Shown: positions 13,511-23,364 of the stretch, piece after piece
Position numbering within the stretch: position 1 is the stretch's first letter
How the letters are laid out: each line of letters begins with the position of its first letter
From: Chlorobiaceae bacterium
GTDB taxonomy: Bacteria; Bacteroidota; Chlorobiia; Chlorobiales; Chlorobiaceae
DNA length: 64,000 nucleotides
Reading direction: 5' to 3'
Assembly (NCBI GenBank): GCA_013334565.1
Contig: JAAXXI010000001.1
Coordinates: 62,001-126,000 of the forward strand
Position numbers and translations under genes: made by a program
Notes under the pieces: model-generated
The model's input: the letters and a program-made list of their open reading frames with translations, nothing else
The model's database searches: none
Told to the model about the DNA's origin: nothing

Positions 13511-13720
13511 AGTGAAGATGGTTTAGGGTTACGGGAAGAAGAAGCGCATTAGGATTACGACAGCAACAATATGTCACAAATCAATTTATTTACTCCGGTT
13601 ATGAAAAGTGCAAAAAAACGGTTAGCGACAACAGTTCCAGTTTTGTCATGCTGAGTTCCCTGTCTCCGGCCGTTACCGCCCACGGGCGATTCTTGCCTTC
13701 CGAGTTTTTTGTCATTCTGC

Positions 13721-14160
13721 CTTTTTCCTGTCATTCTGAACGAAGTGAAGAATCCACAAAGGGCAAAGTCAGGTGACGGATGCTTCACTGCATTTCATTA
13801 CGTTCAGCATGACAGTACGGTTCGTCATGCTGATTCCACTATTTCCGGCCGCTACCGCACACGGACCATGAACAATAACCTCGTAAATTTTTGGCCCCGG
13901 ATATTCTGAAAGCGATACCGGTTCATGGAACGCAAAGCGAAGAATCCAGATGTTTATTGCCCTGAGAAGATGGATCCTTCACTCCGCAATGCTTCGTTCA
14001 GGATGACACCTGACTTTCAAAACAAATTCAGTGCTCTTGCCATGCCGTCTTTTTCCTGTCATTCTGACTTTTTCCTGTCATTCTGAACGAAGTGAAGAAT
14101 CCACAAATTATTGTATAGTTATAAAATGGATTCTTTGCATTGCTCAGAATGACAGCTCCG
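13721..14160. repeat. Cluster of dispersed inverted-repeat (REP-like) elements
   Basis: Identical 40-nt copies ctttttcctgtcattctgaacgaagtgaagaatccacaaa at 13721-13760 and 14068-14107; each followed by partly complementary ggatYctt...cttcgtTcagRatgaca-type arms near 13779-13815, 13970-14008 and 14126-14157. Confidence 0.8.
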
Positions 14161-14260
14161 TTGCTTGGATTTCCTTGAGATTCATTATTGCCGGAATCAT
14201 AATAAAGGTAATCAAAAGCCCGGCAAGGGGAAACCCGGAACGGAAGGAAATGCCGCCAGG

Positions 14261-15610
14261 TCAGGACGATTCTTCCTTTTCCGTTGCGTCAGATTCTTCC
14301 TGCCCTGACGGCTCGGGAACCGGGGTCGCAAGGACCTTGTCGATCCTCTGACCGTCGAGATCGACGATCTCGAGGTTCCAGTCCTCCCAACTGACGATAT
14401 CGCCTGTCCGGGGCATGCGGCCCAGAAGCAGCATCATCATGCCGCTCAGGGTGTGATAACGCCCTTTGTCTTCTTCCGGAACGCTTTTCAGCTCGAGCGT
14501 GTCCATCAGTTCGGGAAAAGGGATGAGGCCGTCGAGAAGCCATGATCCGTCCCCGCGTTCAAGGGCCCAGGAGTCCTCGCTGTTGCGGGGAACGAACTCG
14601 CCGGTCACCGCTTCGAGCAGGTCCTGCAACGTGACCAGGCCCTGGATTTCACCATACTCGTCGACCACGAAAACCATCTGCGTTCCCGAAGTGCGGAAAT
14701 GATGGAGCAGTTCCATACCGGTCAGCGTTTCAGGTACATAGACGCAGGGCAGCAGCTGCGAGGAGAATTCGGTCAGGCCGCCCCTGAGCGTCTTTGAGAG
14801 CAGCTGCTTGGAGTTGACAACGCCGAGCAGCGTCTGCAGCCCTCCGTTGCATACCGGAAAACGGGAATGCTCCGATTCGGTGACACGCAGGATGTTCTCC
14901 TCCAGCGGACGGGTGATATCGAGATAGACGATATCCGCTCGGGGGACCATCAGCGAGCCGAGTTGGCGGTCGTCAAGCCGGAAGACGTTACGGACCATCT
15001 CGTGCTCCTGCTGCTCGATGACGCCAGCTTCTGAACCCTCCTCGAGCATAGCGTGGATCTCCTCTTCGGTAACGCTCGGCAAGGCATGGGGGTTCTTGCC
15101 CATAAGCCGGAGGATCGCATCGGTCGATGCGGTAAGAAGCTTTCCGAACGGACGGGTAACGGTTGCAAGCGTCTGCATCGGGCGTGCGACGATACAGGCT
15201 ATCCCTTCGGGATTGAACTGGCCGAGGCGCTTCGGCACGAGTTCTCCGATGACGATCGTGACAAAGGTGATGCAGACAACGACAAGAAGCGTAGAAACCA
15301 GATGACTGACCCCATGTTCGAGACCGTACGTTTCGAGGCGTGCAGCGAGAGGTTCGGCAAGGGTGCTTTCACCGAAAATGCCGTTCAGGATAATGATGGA
15401 GGTCATACCGATCTGCACGGTAGAGAGGAACTTGGTCGGCTCGTGGCCAAGCTTCATAGCGATAGCGGCGGACTTGTTTCCGTCCTCGGCAAGTTTAGAA
15501 AGTCTCGAGCGTTTCGCCGTCACCAGGGCTATTTCCGACATGGCGAAAAAGCCGTTGAGCAGGATCAGGAGAAAAAGAATCAGTATTTCCATATGTCGAT
15601 ATTTGAACAT
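14261..15610 (-). CDS. Hemolysin/CorC-type transporter: DUF21 (CNNM) + CBS pair + CorC_HlyC domain
   Basis: LLILLNGFFAMSEIALVTAKRSRLSKLAEDGNKSA; CBS regions; VDEYGEIQGLVTLQDLLEAVTGE. Confidence 0.92.
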   Translation of the reverse strand: MFKYRHMEILILFLLILLNGFFAMSEIALVTAKRSRLSKLAEDGNKSAAIAMKLGHEPTKFLSTVQIGMTSIIILNGIFGESTLAEPLAARLETYGLEHGVSHLVSTLLVVVCITFVTIVIGELVPKRLGQFNPEGIACIVARPMQTLATVTRPFGKLLTASTDAILRLMGKNPHALPSVTEEEIHAMLEEGSEAGVIEQQEHEMVRNVFRLDDRQLGSLMVPRADIVYLDITRPLEENILRVTESEHSRFPVCNGGLQTLLGVVNSKQLLSKTLRGGLTEFSSQLLPCVYVPETLTGMELLHHFRTSGTQMVFVVDEYGEIQGLVTLQDLLEAVTGEFVPRNSEDSWALERGDGSWLLDGLIPFPELMDTLELKSVPEEDKGRYHTLSGMMMLLLGRMPRTGDIVSWEDWNLEIVDLDGQRIDKVLATPVPEPSGQEESDATEKEESS

Positions 15611-15863
15611 TCAGACGATGCCCGGCAATGGCACTGCGTCAGATGGTGAACCGGAATACCGGTCCCGGGAATGTTCCGTTCTTGTGCAAAGCTGTTTGTA
15701 ATGGTAACAAATGCACCTTCATTCTGCAATCCGGCAACGGACTGGAGAAGGTTAAATCCTTGTAAAATTATAAGTGCAAACAATAAAACAAGCTAAAAGA
15801 TTTCATGAGGTTATTGACGGTTTTCGGACAGGCTGGAGTGTTCTCTTTTTTATGTAAATAGAA

Positions 15864-15900
15864 AACCCTGCAGGACGATACGGAACCGTTCTGCAGGGTT
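15864..15900 (-). terminator. Terminator hairpin downstream of TonB receptor gene
   Basis: aaccctgcag...ctgcagggtt inverted repeat just 3' of the receptor stop. Confidence 0.65.
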
Positions 15901-15921
15901 GACAGGGCGCGAAGGTGGTTA

Positions 15922-18222
15922 TCAGAACTTGACGTTCATCCCCACATAAACCGAACGCCCCATTCCCGGAACGGCGATGCCGTAGGGAATTCCGTTCAGC
16001 GACATCGTCATGCCCTGTCCGGTATAGGCCCCGCCGAGCGGAAGGCAGTAGAACTTGTCGAAGATGTTGTCCACCCCGAAATCGAACCGGATGTTCTTCC
16101 ATGTGTAGCTGCCGCTCCAGTTGACCAGGGTGTATCCCGGTGTGGCGAGTTCCTGCCTCGGTTCAGAAATATTGGTCTTCGCATCGACGCCAACCACTTC
16201 CAGCGTATTGCTCCAGCCGCTCGATTTCTGCTGCAGGGCAATTTTCGCGTTGAGTGGCATGATGTTGTACAACCCGCTTCCCGTATCGAGGTTTCGCCCG
16301 TTCACGTAACTCAGGAGGCCCTTCAGGCTCCATTCGCCAAGAGCGTTTTTGCCAATCGGCGTGCGTCCTGAAACGTCCACACCGTAAAGCCGTGCATCCT
16401 GGTTTGCATACTTAAGGATGCCGAACTTTCCTGGAGGATTAGAAACAGGAGTTCCCGGCACATTATTTTTCGCATCCCACTGGACAGCATCGATGAAATC
16501 GTTGACCCTCGTATAATACGGGGTAACCTTGAGTTCCCTCGACTTGTCCGCATTGTGCCAGCTGAGGCTCGCACTGAGCGTATACGCCGTTTCGGGTCTC
16601 AGGTCGGGATTGCCGAGGTACCCGTTGCCGTCGCCTACGAAGTTGTTCATGATGAGCGCCATGGAATTGCGGGACCACGAGTAGCGCTCATAGAGGTTGG
16701 GCGTCCTGGTTTTTCGCGCGAAACCGAACTCGTAAGTCTGGCTGTCGTCGGGCGTATAACGTGCCAGGGCTGTCAGGTCGAGATTGATATCGGTACGCTT
16801 CCGGTCGAGCGCGTTGAAATCGGTCGCCGAAAGGAGATAACCGGTATAATACATATACAAATAACTGGGATAATACGGATCGGCGGGATCGACGTTGTTA
16901 TATCCCTGCACAGGCCCGGTATCCATGTTGACGAGCTCTGTACGAATGCCCAGAAGCGATGTCCACCGGGGGCTCCATTTTGCTTCCCACTCGCCGAAAA
17001 GGGCGAAACGGTCACGTTTGCCGTCATTGATGTTCCAGAATGTATTGGGAGACATTCCTGCAGCAATAGCTGGATCCGGATGGGCAGAACTGAAGAGCAT
17101 CCCTGTCAGATCAGCAGGAGAGGGCGGCCACCAGTCGTCGAGACGGTAAAGCTGTGTTTCAGCTCCTAAACGCAGCAGGTCCCGTTTTGAGAGATCGATG
17201 TCGGCTTTCAAAGCCGCACCTACCGTTACCCCGTGTGTATACATAGGCATGCCGGGAGCGACAACATATGGTGCCGAACCGTAAACAAACTGCTTGTCCT
17301 GGCCAAAATCCATGTAGTGGTCGACATTTTCGGCATAGATCCTCGCATCGAGCTTCCCCCACCCTTTCTTCCCCTGATAGTGAAGGTTAATCACCTGCTG
17401 CTTGTTGTCCAGCATATCCATCCGCTGGTTCGGATAAAGCTGACAGGGAATATGCTGGTAACCCAGTTTCACCTCATAGAGATCATCGACGTTCTTCCAT
17501 GCCATATCGACGGAGTGGTTCCATGTTTCGTATGCGGTGGATCCGACTTCGTTCTTCGGGATATCCCTGCCCGGTCTGCCTGTGGCGGTGAAGCTCCTGA
17601 AATCATCGGCCGCCTTGTAGTTGTCGGCCTCGGCATAGGCGCCGCGATAGGTGATGCTGAATTTTTCGCTTGCATGTGTCGCGGAGATGTTCACTCCTCT
17701 GGCATGGCTGTTGCCGCGATAGAAAGCACCCACATCACCCTTGTTGATGCTTTTCTGCTGCGCCGAGGCAAACTCAGGTTCCGGTGAACTGACGATGATG
17801 GTGCCGCCGATGCTGTCCCCTCCCAGGCTCACGGGTGCTATGCCTGCATAGACTTTCAGCTCCCCGACCTGGTTCGGGTTGAGGGTGGACAAGGGAGGGT
17901 TCATATGGTTGGGGCACGAACAAATGAGACCCATACCGTCCAGGATGATGCGCAGCCGGTCGTCTGCAAGCCCGTCAATGACCGGCAGGCTCGAAACGCC
18001 GCCGCCGGTGGCGAGGCTGACGCCGGGGGTATCGCTGAGAAGCGCAGCGGTATCGCTTGTTTTCGCACGTTTTTCCGCAAGGGCTTTCTTCTCTTTTTCC
18101 CCTGCTGCGGTAACGACGATCTCTTCGCTTTTCGCTTCCGCAGCGAACGCCTTCAAGGGAAGGGCAGACGCGAGAAGGACAAGGGCGAAGAGATTTATGG
18201 TATTTCTTCGAAATGTTTTCAT
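15922..18222 (-). CDS. TonB-dependent outer-membrane receptor, OprC/NosA-like (candidate copper importer)
   Basis: Signal peptide, plug domain, C-terminal barrel ending VYVGMNVKF; CPNHM (C103/M107) plus HYM (H302/M304) match the OprC CxxxM-HxM copper site pattern. Confidence 0.85.
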   Translation of the reverse strand: MKTFRRNTINLFALVLLASALPLKAFAAEAKSEEIVVTAAGEKEKKALAEKRAKTSDTAALLSDTPGVSLATGGGVSSLPVIDGLADDRLRIILDGMGLICSCPNHMNPPLSTLNPNQVGELKVYAGIAPVSLGGDSIGGTIIVSSPEPEFASAQQKSINKGDVGAFYRGNSHARGVNISATHASEKFSITYRGAYAEADNYKAADDFRSFTATGRPGRDIPKNEVGSTAYETWNHSVDMAWKNVDDLYEVKLGYQHIPCQLYPNQRMDMLDNKQQVINLHYQGKKGWGKLDARIYAENVDHYMDFGQDKQFVYGSAPYVVAPGMPMYTHGVTVGAALKADIDLSKRDLLRLGAETQLYRLDDWWPPSPADLTGMLFSSAHPDPAIAAGMSPNTFWNINDGKRDRFALFGEWEAKWSPRWTSLLGIRTELVNMDTGPVQGYNNVDPADPYYPSYLYMYYTGYLLSATDFNALDRKRTDINLDLTALARYTPDDSQTYEFGFARKTRTPNLYERYSWSRNSMALIMNNFVGDGNGYLGNPDLRPETAYTLSASLSWHNADKSRELKVTPYYTRVNDFIDAVQWDAKNNVPGTPVSNPPGKFGILKYANQDARLYGVDVSGRTPIGKNALGEWSLKGLLSYVNGRNLDTGSGLYNIMPLNAKIALQQKSSGWSNTLEVVGVDAKTNISEPRQELATPGYTLVNWSGSYTWKNIRFDFGVDNIFDKFYCLPLGGAYTGQGMTMSLNGIPYGIAVPGMGRSVYVGMNVKF

Positions 18223-18500
18223 GGAGATTTGCGATAAAGTTGGCTAAAAATCATGCTTCGTTTTTTTATACGATCACGACGCACCCTTCCGATATGAACG
18301 GGAAATCGCAACCGTCAGGGGCTGCATTGATACAGCGGAAGAAATCGCATTCGCGGGAGGAATTCCTCCTGCAGAACAGTGCATACCTTGAGACCTTGCA
18401 TACCTTGAATACGCAAGCATGCCGGACATCATGGATGCCGGCATGCGCCAGGGCGCCGGTAAAAGAGTGCCGATATCAGGCGGTTATGATTTTGAGGAGA

Positions 18501-18887
18501 TCAGGCGTTCGGGGGATGGTCGATCTTTCCCGCAACCCCGTCAAGCAGGAAGCGGGGCTTCAGAGAGTCGTAGGAGCGTGTCCGGGAGATTTTAAGCGAG
18601 GAAGCCACTTGGCTGGGAAGCATGCCGGGCATGGCGTCCAGCACTTCCTGGAGGTTTTTCGAAGAGTGATTCTTTTCTGTTGGAACCGAAGGCTCTTCCG
18701 TAGCTGCGGCGATCTTTTTTCTCAGGAAGCAATGCCCGCAGCAATCCCTCACTTTCTTTTCGCAGACCGTTTCCGATATCGCCTTCCGGTTCAGGAAATA
18801 GAGCCCGTAGCAGCCGAGGACCACGTTGATCTGAAGAAGCATTCCGATAATCATCAGAACGGCAATGTACCGGTTTGCTGGGATCAT
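18501..18887 (-). CDS. Small membrane protein with Cys-rich CxxxxRDCCGHCFLRKKI segment
   Basis: 128 aa, N-terminal TM, CEKKVRDCCGHCFLRKKI; directly upstream of the TonB receptor on the same strand. Confidence 0.6.
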   Translation of the reverse strand: MIPANRYIAVLMIIGMLLQINVVLGCYGLYFLNRKAISETVCEKKVRDCCGHCFLRKKIAAATEEPSVPTEKNHSSKNLQEVLDAMPGMLPSQVASSLKISRTRSYDSLKPRFLLDGVAGKIDHPPNA

Positions 18888-19258
18888 ACTGCGGAAAAAG
18901 ATAAAAAAGGGAGGTGTTTACGATTGTTAATGTAATCACTGCAACCAAGAATTCATAACGGCACCTTCTGTTTATTGTCCTGGAAATTCAATTATACGGC
19001 TGCTGAAACCCTACAAGATCGGCAATAACGTATCACCGGGACCGATTCGAGTGACATGGGTTCGAATCATATATGCAGGGGGACCAAAAATAGCCTTCGG
19101 CACCTCATGAATATTCCGCCCCCTGTAAGACGAAAGAGGTGCAAACAGTGAGCTTACAGGAAACGAGCGAAGATGCGTAAATGGACCGGGAGCAAACAGA
19201 ATGAGGAGGAACGCCGGTTTGCCATTGGATGAGGCAAACCGGCGCGCGTTTCACCGGA

Positions 19259-19660
19259 TTAAAAGAAGTCTTTGACGTGCGCGATGAACTGGTTTTCCGT
19301 CACCCTGTCGAGGGTTTCTACTCCCCGTACCTTACCCTGAAATGTTCCGGCATGCTCCATCTCTTTTGCAAGTTCGGTCTTCGCTTCACCCGGCCCGAAA
19401 ATAACAATGGCATCGGAATCACCGAGAATCTTGATGATATTTTTGTAGAACGCGTGGTACTGATGTTTGCGGCGTTCTTCGTCGGCATGTTCGCTCGCTA
19501 CGGACTGGGCTACGGAGGTGCCGGATGATTTCCACCCGCCGGATGGCTTGAAATGGCTGTCCGCGCCCGATTCGATATGCAGCACCGTGGTTTCATCCCC
19601 TTCGATCGAAACCACCAGGGCATCCCTGTGATCAATCCAAATACCTGTGTTTTTTTTCAT
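19259..19660 (-). CDS. Bacterial eRF1-like/host-attachment-type protein (133 aa)
   Basis: MKKNTGIWIDHRDALVVSI...YKNIIKILGDSDAIVIFGPGEAKTELAKEM; resembles baeRF/Pelota C-terminal-like small proteins. Confidence 0.6.
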   Translation of the reverse strand: MKKNTGIWIDHRDALVVSIEGDETTVLHIESGADSHFKPSGGWKSSGTSVAQSVASEHADEERRKHQYHAFYKNIIKILGDSDAIVIFGPGEAKTELAKEMEHAGTFQGKVRGVETLDRVTENQFIAHVKDFF

Positions 19661-19874
19661 GGCCGTACACTGTTGATTTTAAAGACCGTGAAGCTGCCCC
19701 GCTTTCGAAAAGCTGAGGCACCATTACAAAGATACCGATGCCCGGCGATTTTTCACCAAGAAATCAATTGGGAACCCGCTGACAATTCCAACCATTATGT
19801 GAATAATTGCTAAATTATACTTTAAGATCAGGTATACCTTCCCTCCTCAAAACGCTTTCAAACGATTTGTCCCC

Positions 19875-21743
19875 ATGCCGGAAAATGAATTGTTCAGACT
19901 GGAGGAATTTGAAAACGCGGTATATACCCGCAAATATGAACTTGCCGGAAAATTATTATTACGATTGCTGTTGCTGATCGATCAAAACTATGGCGAGTTC
20001 GCTCGTGAGATTCAGTTTAAAAACAACAGCCATCAGATTGAAATAGAGCAAGTTATCGATCATTTCTTCGGCAGGTTGGCGGCAGCGATCACCTCACTTT
20101 TTGCCGATCCGGATTTCCAGTTGAGCGAAAGCGGTTTTTATCAGTTGATGGCCTATCAGCGATGGCTTGATGTGGTTTTTTCCCGAACTCCGATGAAGAA
20201 TGCCGACCATGTCATCTACAGCCTGAACAACCTCGGCTGGGACAGCCCGACGATCCAGTGGAATGCGCGGGATATTTTGAAAATGGCACTGATCATGCTG
20301 CCGGATTCAGGGGTACCGATCGATCTGAATATGGTCTGGAAATCGAGCCCCCTGCTTGCTGTCAACATAGCCCTTGCCTGGGTGACACCTCGTTTCCTTG
20401 GAACAGAAACGGCCCATAAAAGAAGGGATTTCGCCCTGACGTGGCTACCGGAGCATCTTGAGAAATTAAAAATGGAAGAACTGCTCCAGTTGCCTCTCAA
20501 TAAATTGCATGACGTCTATATGCATTGCAGTTATTCTTCCCGAAAAAATAAACACGATATCAAGAAAGCCATCCACCTGATATGCCATAAACTGATTGAT
20601 TATTGCGGCGTGAAAGAGATTTCCGGGAACACATGCAAAGATATTCCTCTTGTAAGCGGAAAACCTGTCATGGTCGTCCTCCTGGAGTGGTTCAATACAA
20701 ATCACTCTGTATTTAGGACACATTCAAGGTCTCTGCTTGCGATGAAAAACAAATTCTATCTGATCGGTATCGGGGATGACAAATGTGTGGATCAAGGCGG
20801 ACGGGATGTGTTCGATGAATTCGTTACGCTTAAGCCAGGGACTTTTCTTGACCAGTTGAAGTTTGTCAAGGAAATTATCGATACAAGAGGAGCAAATGTA
20901 CTCTATATGCCATCGGTAGGAATGCAGCTCATCACGATTTTCACTTCGAGCATTCGGCTCGCACCTGTTCAGTTTACTGCATTGGGCCACGGAGCGTCAA
21001 CACAATCGCCATGGGTGGATTATTTTGCTGTCGATGAAGATTATATCGGTGAAAAAACGACATTTTCGGAAAAAATCATTGCCTTGCCCGTAGATGCCAT
21101 GCCATTTATCAACTCCAGTTCGCTCGATGCATCTGAAATAAAACCGTTAAGCCATGCATGGAATGGAAAGGTAAAAATTGCGGTGGCGGCGACGGTAATG
21201 AAACTCAATCCTGAATTTTTAAGCGCTTGCCGGCAGATAACCGAACGGGCAAAAACAAAAATCGAGTTTCATTTTTTTGTCGGCGGATGCACCGGGCTTG
21301 TCTGGCCGCTGGTTCAGCAATTCATTTCCGGCTACCTTCCGGACAAATCGATCATCTACAGACATCTGCCGTATCCTGAATACATGCGGAAGTTGAATCA
21401 ATGCGAGATGTTCATCACGCCGTTTCCGTACGGAAACATGAACGGCATTGCCGATGCCGCAATTTGCGGACTTGTCGGTGTCTGCAAAAGCGGCCCTCAT
21501 GTGCATGAACATATCGATGCAGGCCTTTTTAAAAGGCTCGGACTGCCGAAATGGACAATAGCGAAATCAGTAGAGAAGTATATCGAGGCGGCTGTTCGCA
21601 TGGCGGATGTTCATGAAGAACGAGTAAAACTCCAGAGACAACTGATCAGCGGCAACAACCTGAACAACTTGTATGAAGGCCGTCCGGAGATACTGGGCGA
21701 GGAAATTCTGAAAATACTCACAGACGGCAGTACTTCAGGCTGA
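19875..21743 (+). CDS. HMW1C/NGT-type UDP-hexose:protein asparagine N-glycosyltransferase (GT41 family)
   Basis: 622 aa, collinear with the HMW1C/ApNGT family from memory: DVYMHCSYSSRKNKHDIKKA, GKPVMVVLLEWFNTNHSVFRTHS, FYLIGIGDDKCVDQGGRDVFDEF, LYMPSVGMQLITIFTSSIRLAPVQFTALGHGASTQS, AATVMKLNPEF, TPFPYGNMNGIADAAICGLVGVCKSGPHVHEHIDAGLFKRLGLP. Confidence 0.92.
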   Translation: MPENELFRLEEFENAVYTRKYELAGKLLLRLLLLIDQNYGEFAREIQFKNNSHQIEIEQVIDHFFGRLAAAITSLFADPDFQLSESGFYQLMAYQRWLDVVFSRTPMKNADHVIYSLNNLGWDSPTIQWNARDILKMALIMLPDSGVPIDLNMVWKSSPLLAVNIALAWVTPRFLGTETAHKRRDFALTWLPEHLEKLKMEELLQLPLNKLHDVYMHCSYSSRKNKHDIKKAIHLICHKLIDYCGVKEISGNTCKDIPLVSGKPVMVVLLEWFNTNHSVFRTHSRSLLAMKNKFYLIGIGDDKCVDQGGRDVFDEFVTLKPGTFLDQLKFVKEIIDTRGANVLYMPSVGMQLITIFTSSIRLAPVQFTALGHGASTQSPWVDYFAVDEDYIGEKTTFSEKIIALPVDAMPFINSSSLDASEIKPLSHAWNGKVKIAVAATVMKLNPEFLSACRQITERAKTKIEFHFFVGGCTGLVWPLVQQFISGYLPDKSIIYRHLPYPEYMRKLNQCEMFITPFPYGNMNGIADAAICGLVGVCKSGPHVHEHIDAGLFKRLGLPKWTIAKSVEKYIEAAVRMADVHEERVKLQRQLISGNNLNNLYEGRPEILGEEILKILTDGSTSG

Positions 21744-21808
21744 GCGAACTGCCATCCCTGCCAGATAATGGATAAGATATTTCGATTCAACCCTTTAATA
21801 AACGAAAT

Positions 21809-23344
21809 ATGTCAGACTGGACATCAGGTTATATGGCCGATATCGATTACACGTTCGGTTATTATGCCGAACTCAATCCGTTCAGGCTCAAACTTGCCTT
21901 TCTGAATGCCGGCCTTGTTTTTCCTGAAACCGGGACGGCATGCGAACTTGGTTACGGCCAGGGGCTCTGTGTAAACATTCATGCTGCAGGTAGCCTTGTG
22001 GACTGGTATGGAACCGATTTCAATCCTTCACAGGCTGCTTTTGCGGAAGAGATTGCCTCGAAGTCCGGAGCAAATCTTAAACTTTACGACGAGGCATTCG
22101 ATGATTTTTGCTCGCGCAAGGACCTCCCGGATTTTGATTATATCGGCTTACATGGCATCTGGAGCTGGATTTCGGACGAAAACCGGCATGTCATTGTTGA
22201 TTTTATCAGAAGAAAATTGAAAGTAGGCGGTGTTCTCTATATCAGTTACAATACCATGCCGGGATGGGCGGCATTTGCGCCTATCCGCCATCTGATGAAC
22301 CTGCATGCCGAAATTATCGGGGCCGACGGAAAAGGAATTTTAAATCGTGTTGACAGTGCAATCGATTTTACAGAAAAACTCCTTGCAACCAATCCGCTTT
22401 ACTCGAGAGTGAACCCTCAGATTCCGGAGCGGATTAAGAACCTGACGGGACAGAACCGCCAATACCTTGCCCACGAGTATTTCAACAAGCATTGGTATCC
22501 CATGCATTTTTCAACCATGGCAGATTGGCTGGAACCGGCAAAACTGCAGTATGCCGTTTCGGCAAATTTTCTCGATCATATCGATATGCTCCACATGAGT
22601 ATGGATCAGCAGGCCTTTATCAATGGTATTCCTGATCCGATATTGCGCCAGAGTGTCAGGGATTTCATGGTGAATCAGCAGTTCAGGAAAGACTACTGGG
22701 TAAAAGGGGCAAGGAGATTGACCTCACTCGAGCAAGCAGAAACCCTGCGCGGTCTCAAGGTGATCCTGACGGGCCATCGACCCGATATAGAAATGAAAGT
22801 TACCGGAGCCCTCGGGGAAGCGTCCTTGAACGAAGAGATTTACAATCCTATTCTTGATGCACTATCGGAGAATACGCCGAAAGAAGTTGCTCAGCTTGAA
22901 ATGGAGCTCCAGTCTAAAGGAATTGGTTTGGCGAAGATATTATTGGCATTGGTGCTGTTTTCCGGCACGGGACATCTTGAGCTGGTCCAGGATGAAGAAT
23001 CCATTGCCGAAGCGAAGAAAACCGCACACAAAATCAACACATATCTCATGACCAAGGCAAGGGGCTCGAACGACATCAACTTCCTTTCCAGTCCTGTAAC
23101 GGGGGGAGGTGTTCATGTCGGACGGATACAGCAGTTGTTTCTTCTTGCTCTCATTGAAGGGAAGGATAGTCCTGAAGAGTGGGCCCGGAAGGCATGGGAA
23201 GCACTCCGTGTTCAGGACCAGAAACTTATCAGGGACGGAAAAGTTCTTGAGTCATCCGAAGAAAACCTGTCAGAGCTCCTGGAACAGGCAAGGATATTTA
23301 AAACGAAGAGACTGCCGATTTTAAAAACATTGCAGGTGATCTGA
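21809..23344 (+). CDS. SAM-dependent methyltransferase with methyltransferase-regulatory (PF10119-like) region, PKMT-like
   Basis: DYTFGYYAELNPFRLKLAFLNAG, CELGYGQGLCVNIHAA (SAM motif I), FDYIGLHGIWSWISDENRHVIVDFIRRKLKVGGVLYISYNTMPGWAAFAPIRHLM. Confidence 0.85.
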   Translation: MSDWTSGYMADIDYTFGYYAELNPFRLKLAFLNAGLVFPETGTACELGYGQGLCVNIHAAGSLVDWYGTDFNPSQAAFAEEIASKSGANLKLYDEAFDDFCSRKDLPDFDYIGLHGIWSWISDENRHVIVDFIRRKLKVGGVLYISYNTMPGWAAFAPIRHLMNLHAEIIGADGKGILNRVDSAIDFTEKLLATNPLYSRVNPQIPERIKNLTGQNRQYLAHEYFNKHWYPMHFSTMADWLEPAKLQYAVSANFLDHIDMLHMSMDQQAFINGIPDPILRQSVRDFMVNQQFRKDYWVKGARRLTSLEQAETLRGLKVILTGHRPDIEMKVTGALGEASLNEEIYNPILDALSENTPKEVAQLEMELQSKGIGLAKILLALVLFSGTGHLELVQDEESIAEAKKTAHKINTYLMTKARGSNDINFLSSPVTGGGVHVGRIQQLFLLALIEGKDSPEEWARKAWEALRVQDQKLIRDGKVLESSEENLSELLEQARIFKTKRLPILKTLQVI

Positions 23345-23364
23345 AACAATTATAAAAATGGACA

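Noticed and set aside
18230-18500. Possible cobalamin riboswitch upstream of the TonB receptor
   Set aside because: No B12-box-like GCCACTG element recognised; receptor features point to copper instead.
19040-19075. gggttcgaatc segment resembling a tRNA T-arm
   Set aside because: Stem does not pair beyond one or two positions and no acceptor or anticodon arms fit; not called as tRNA or tmRNA.
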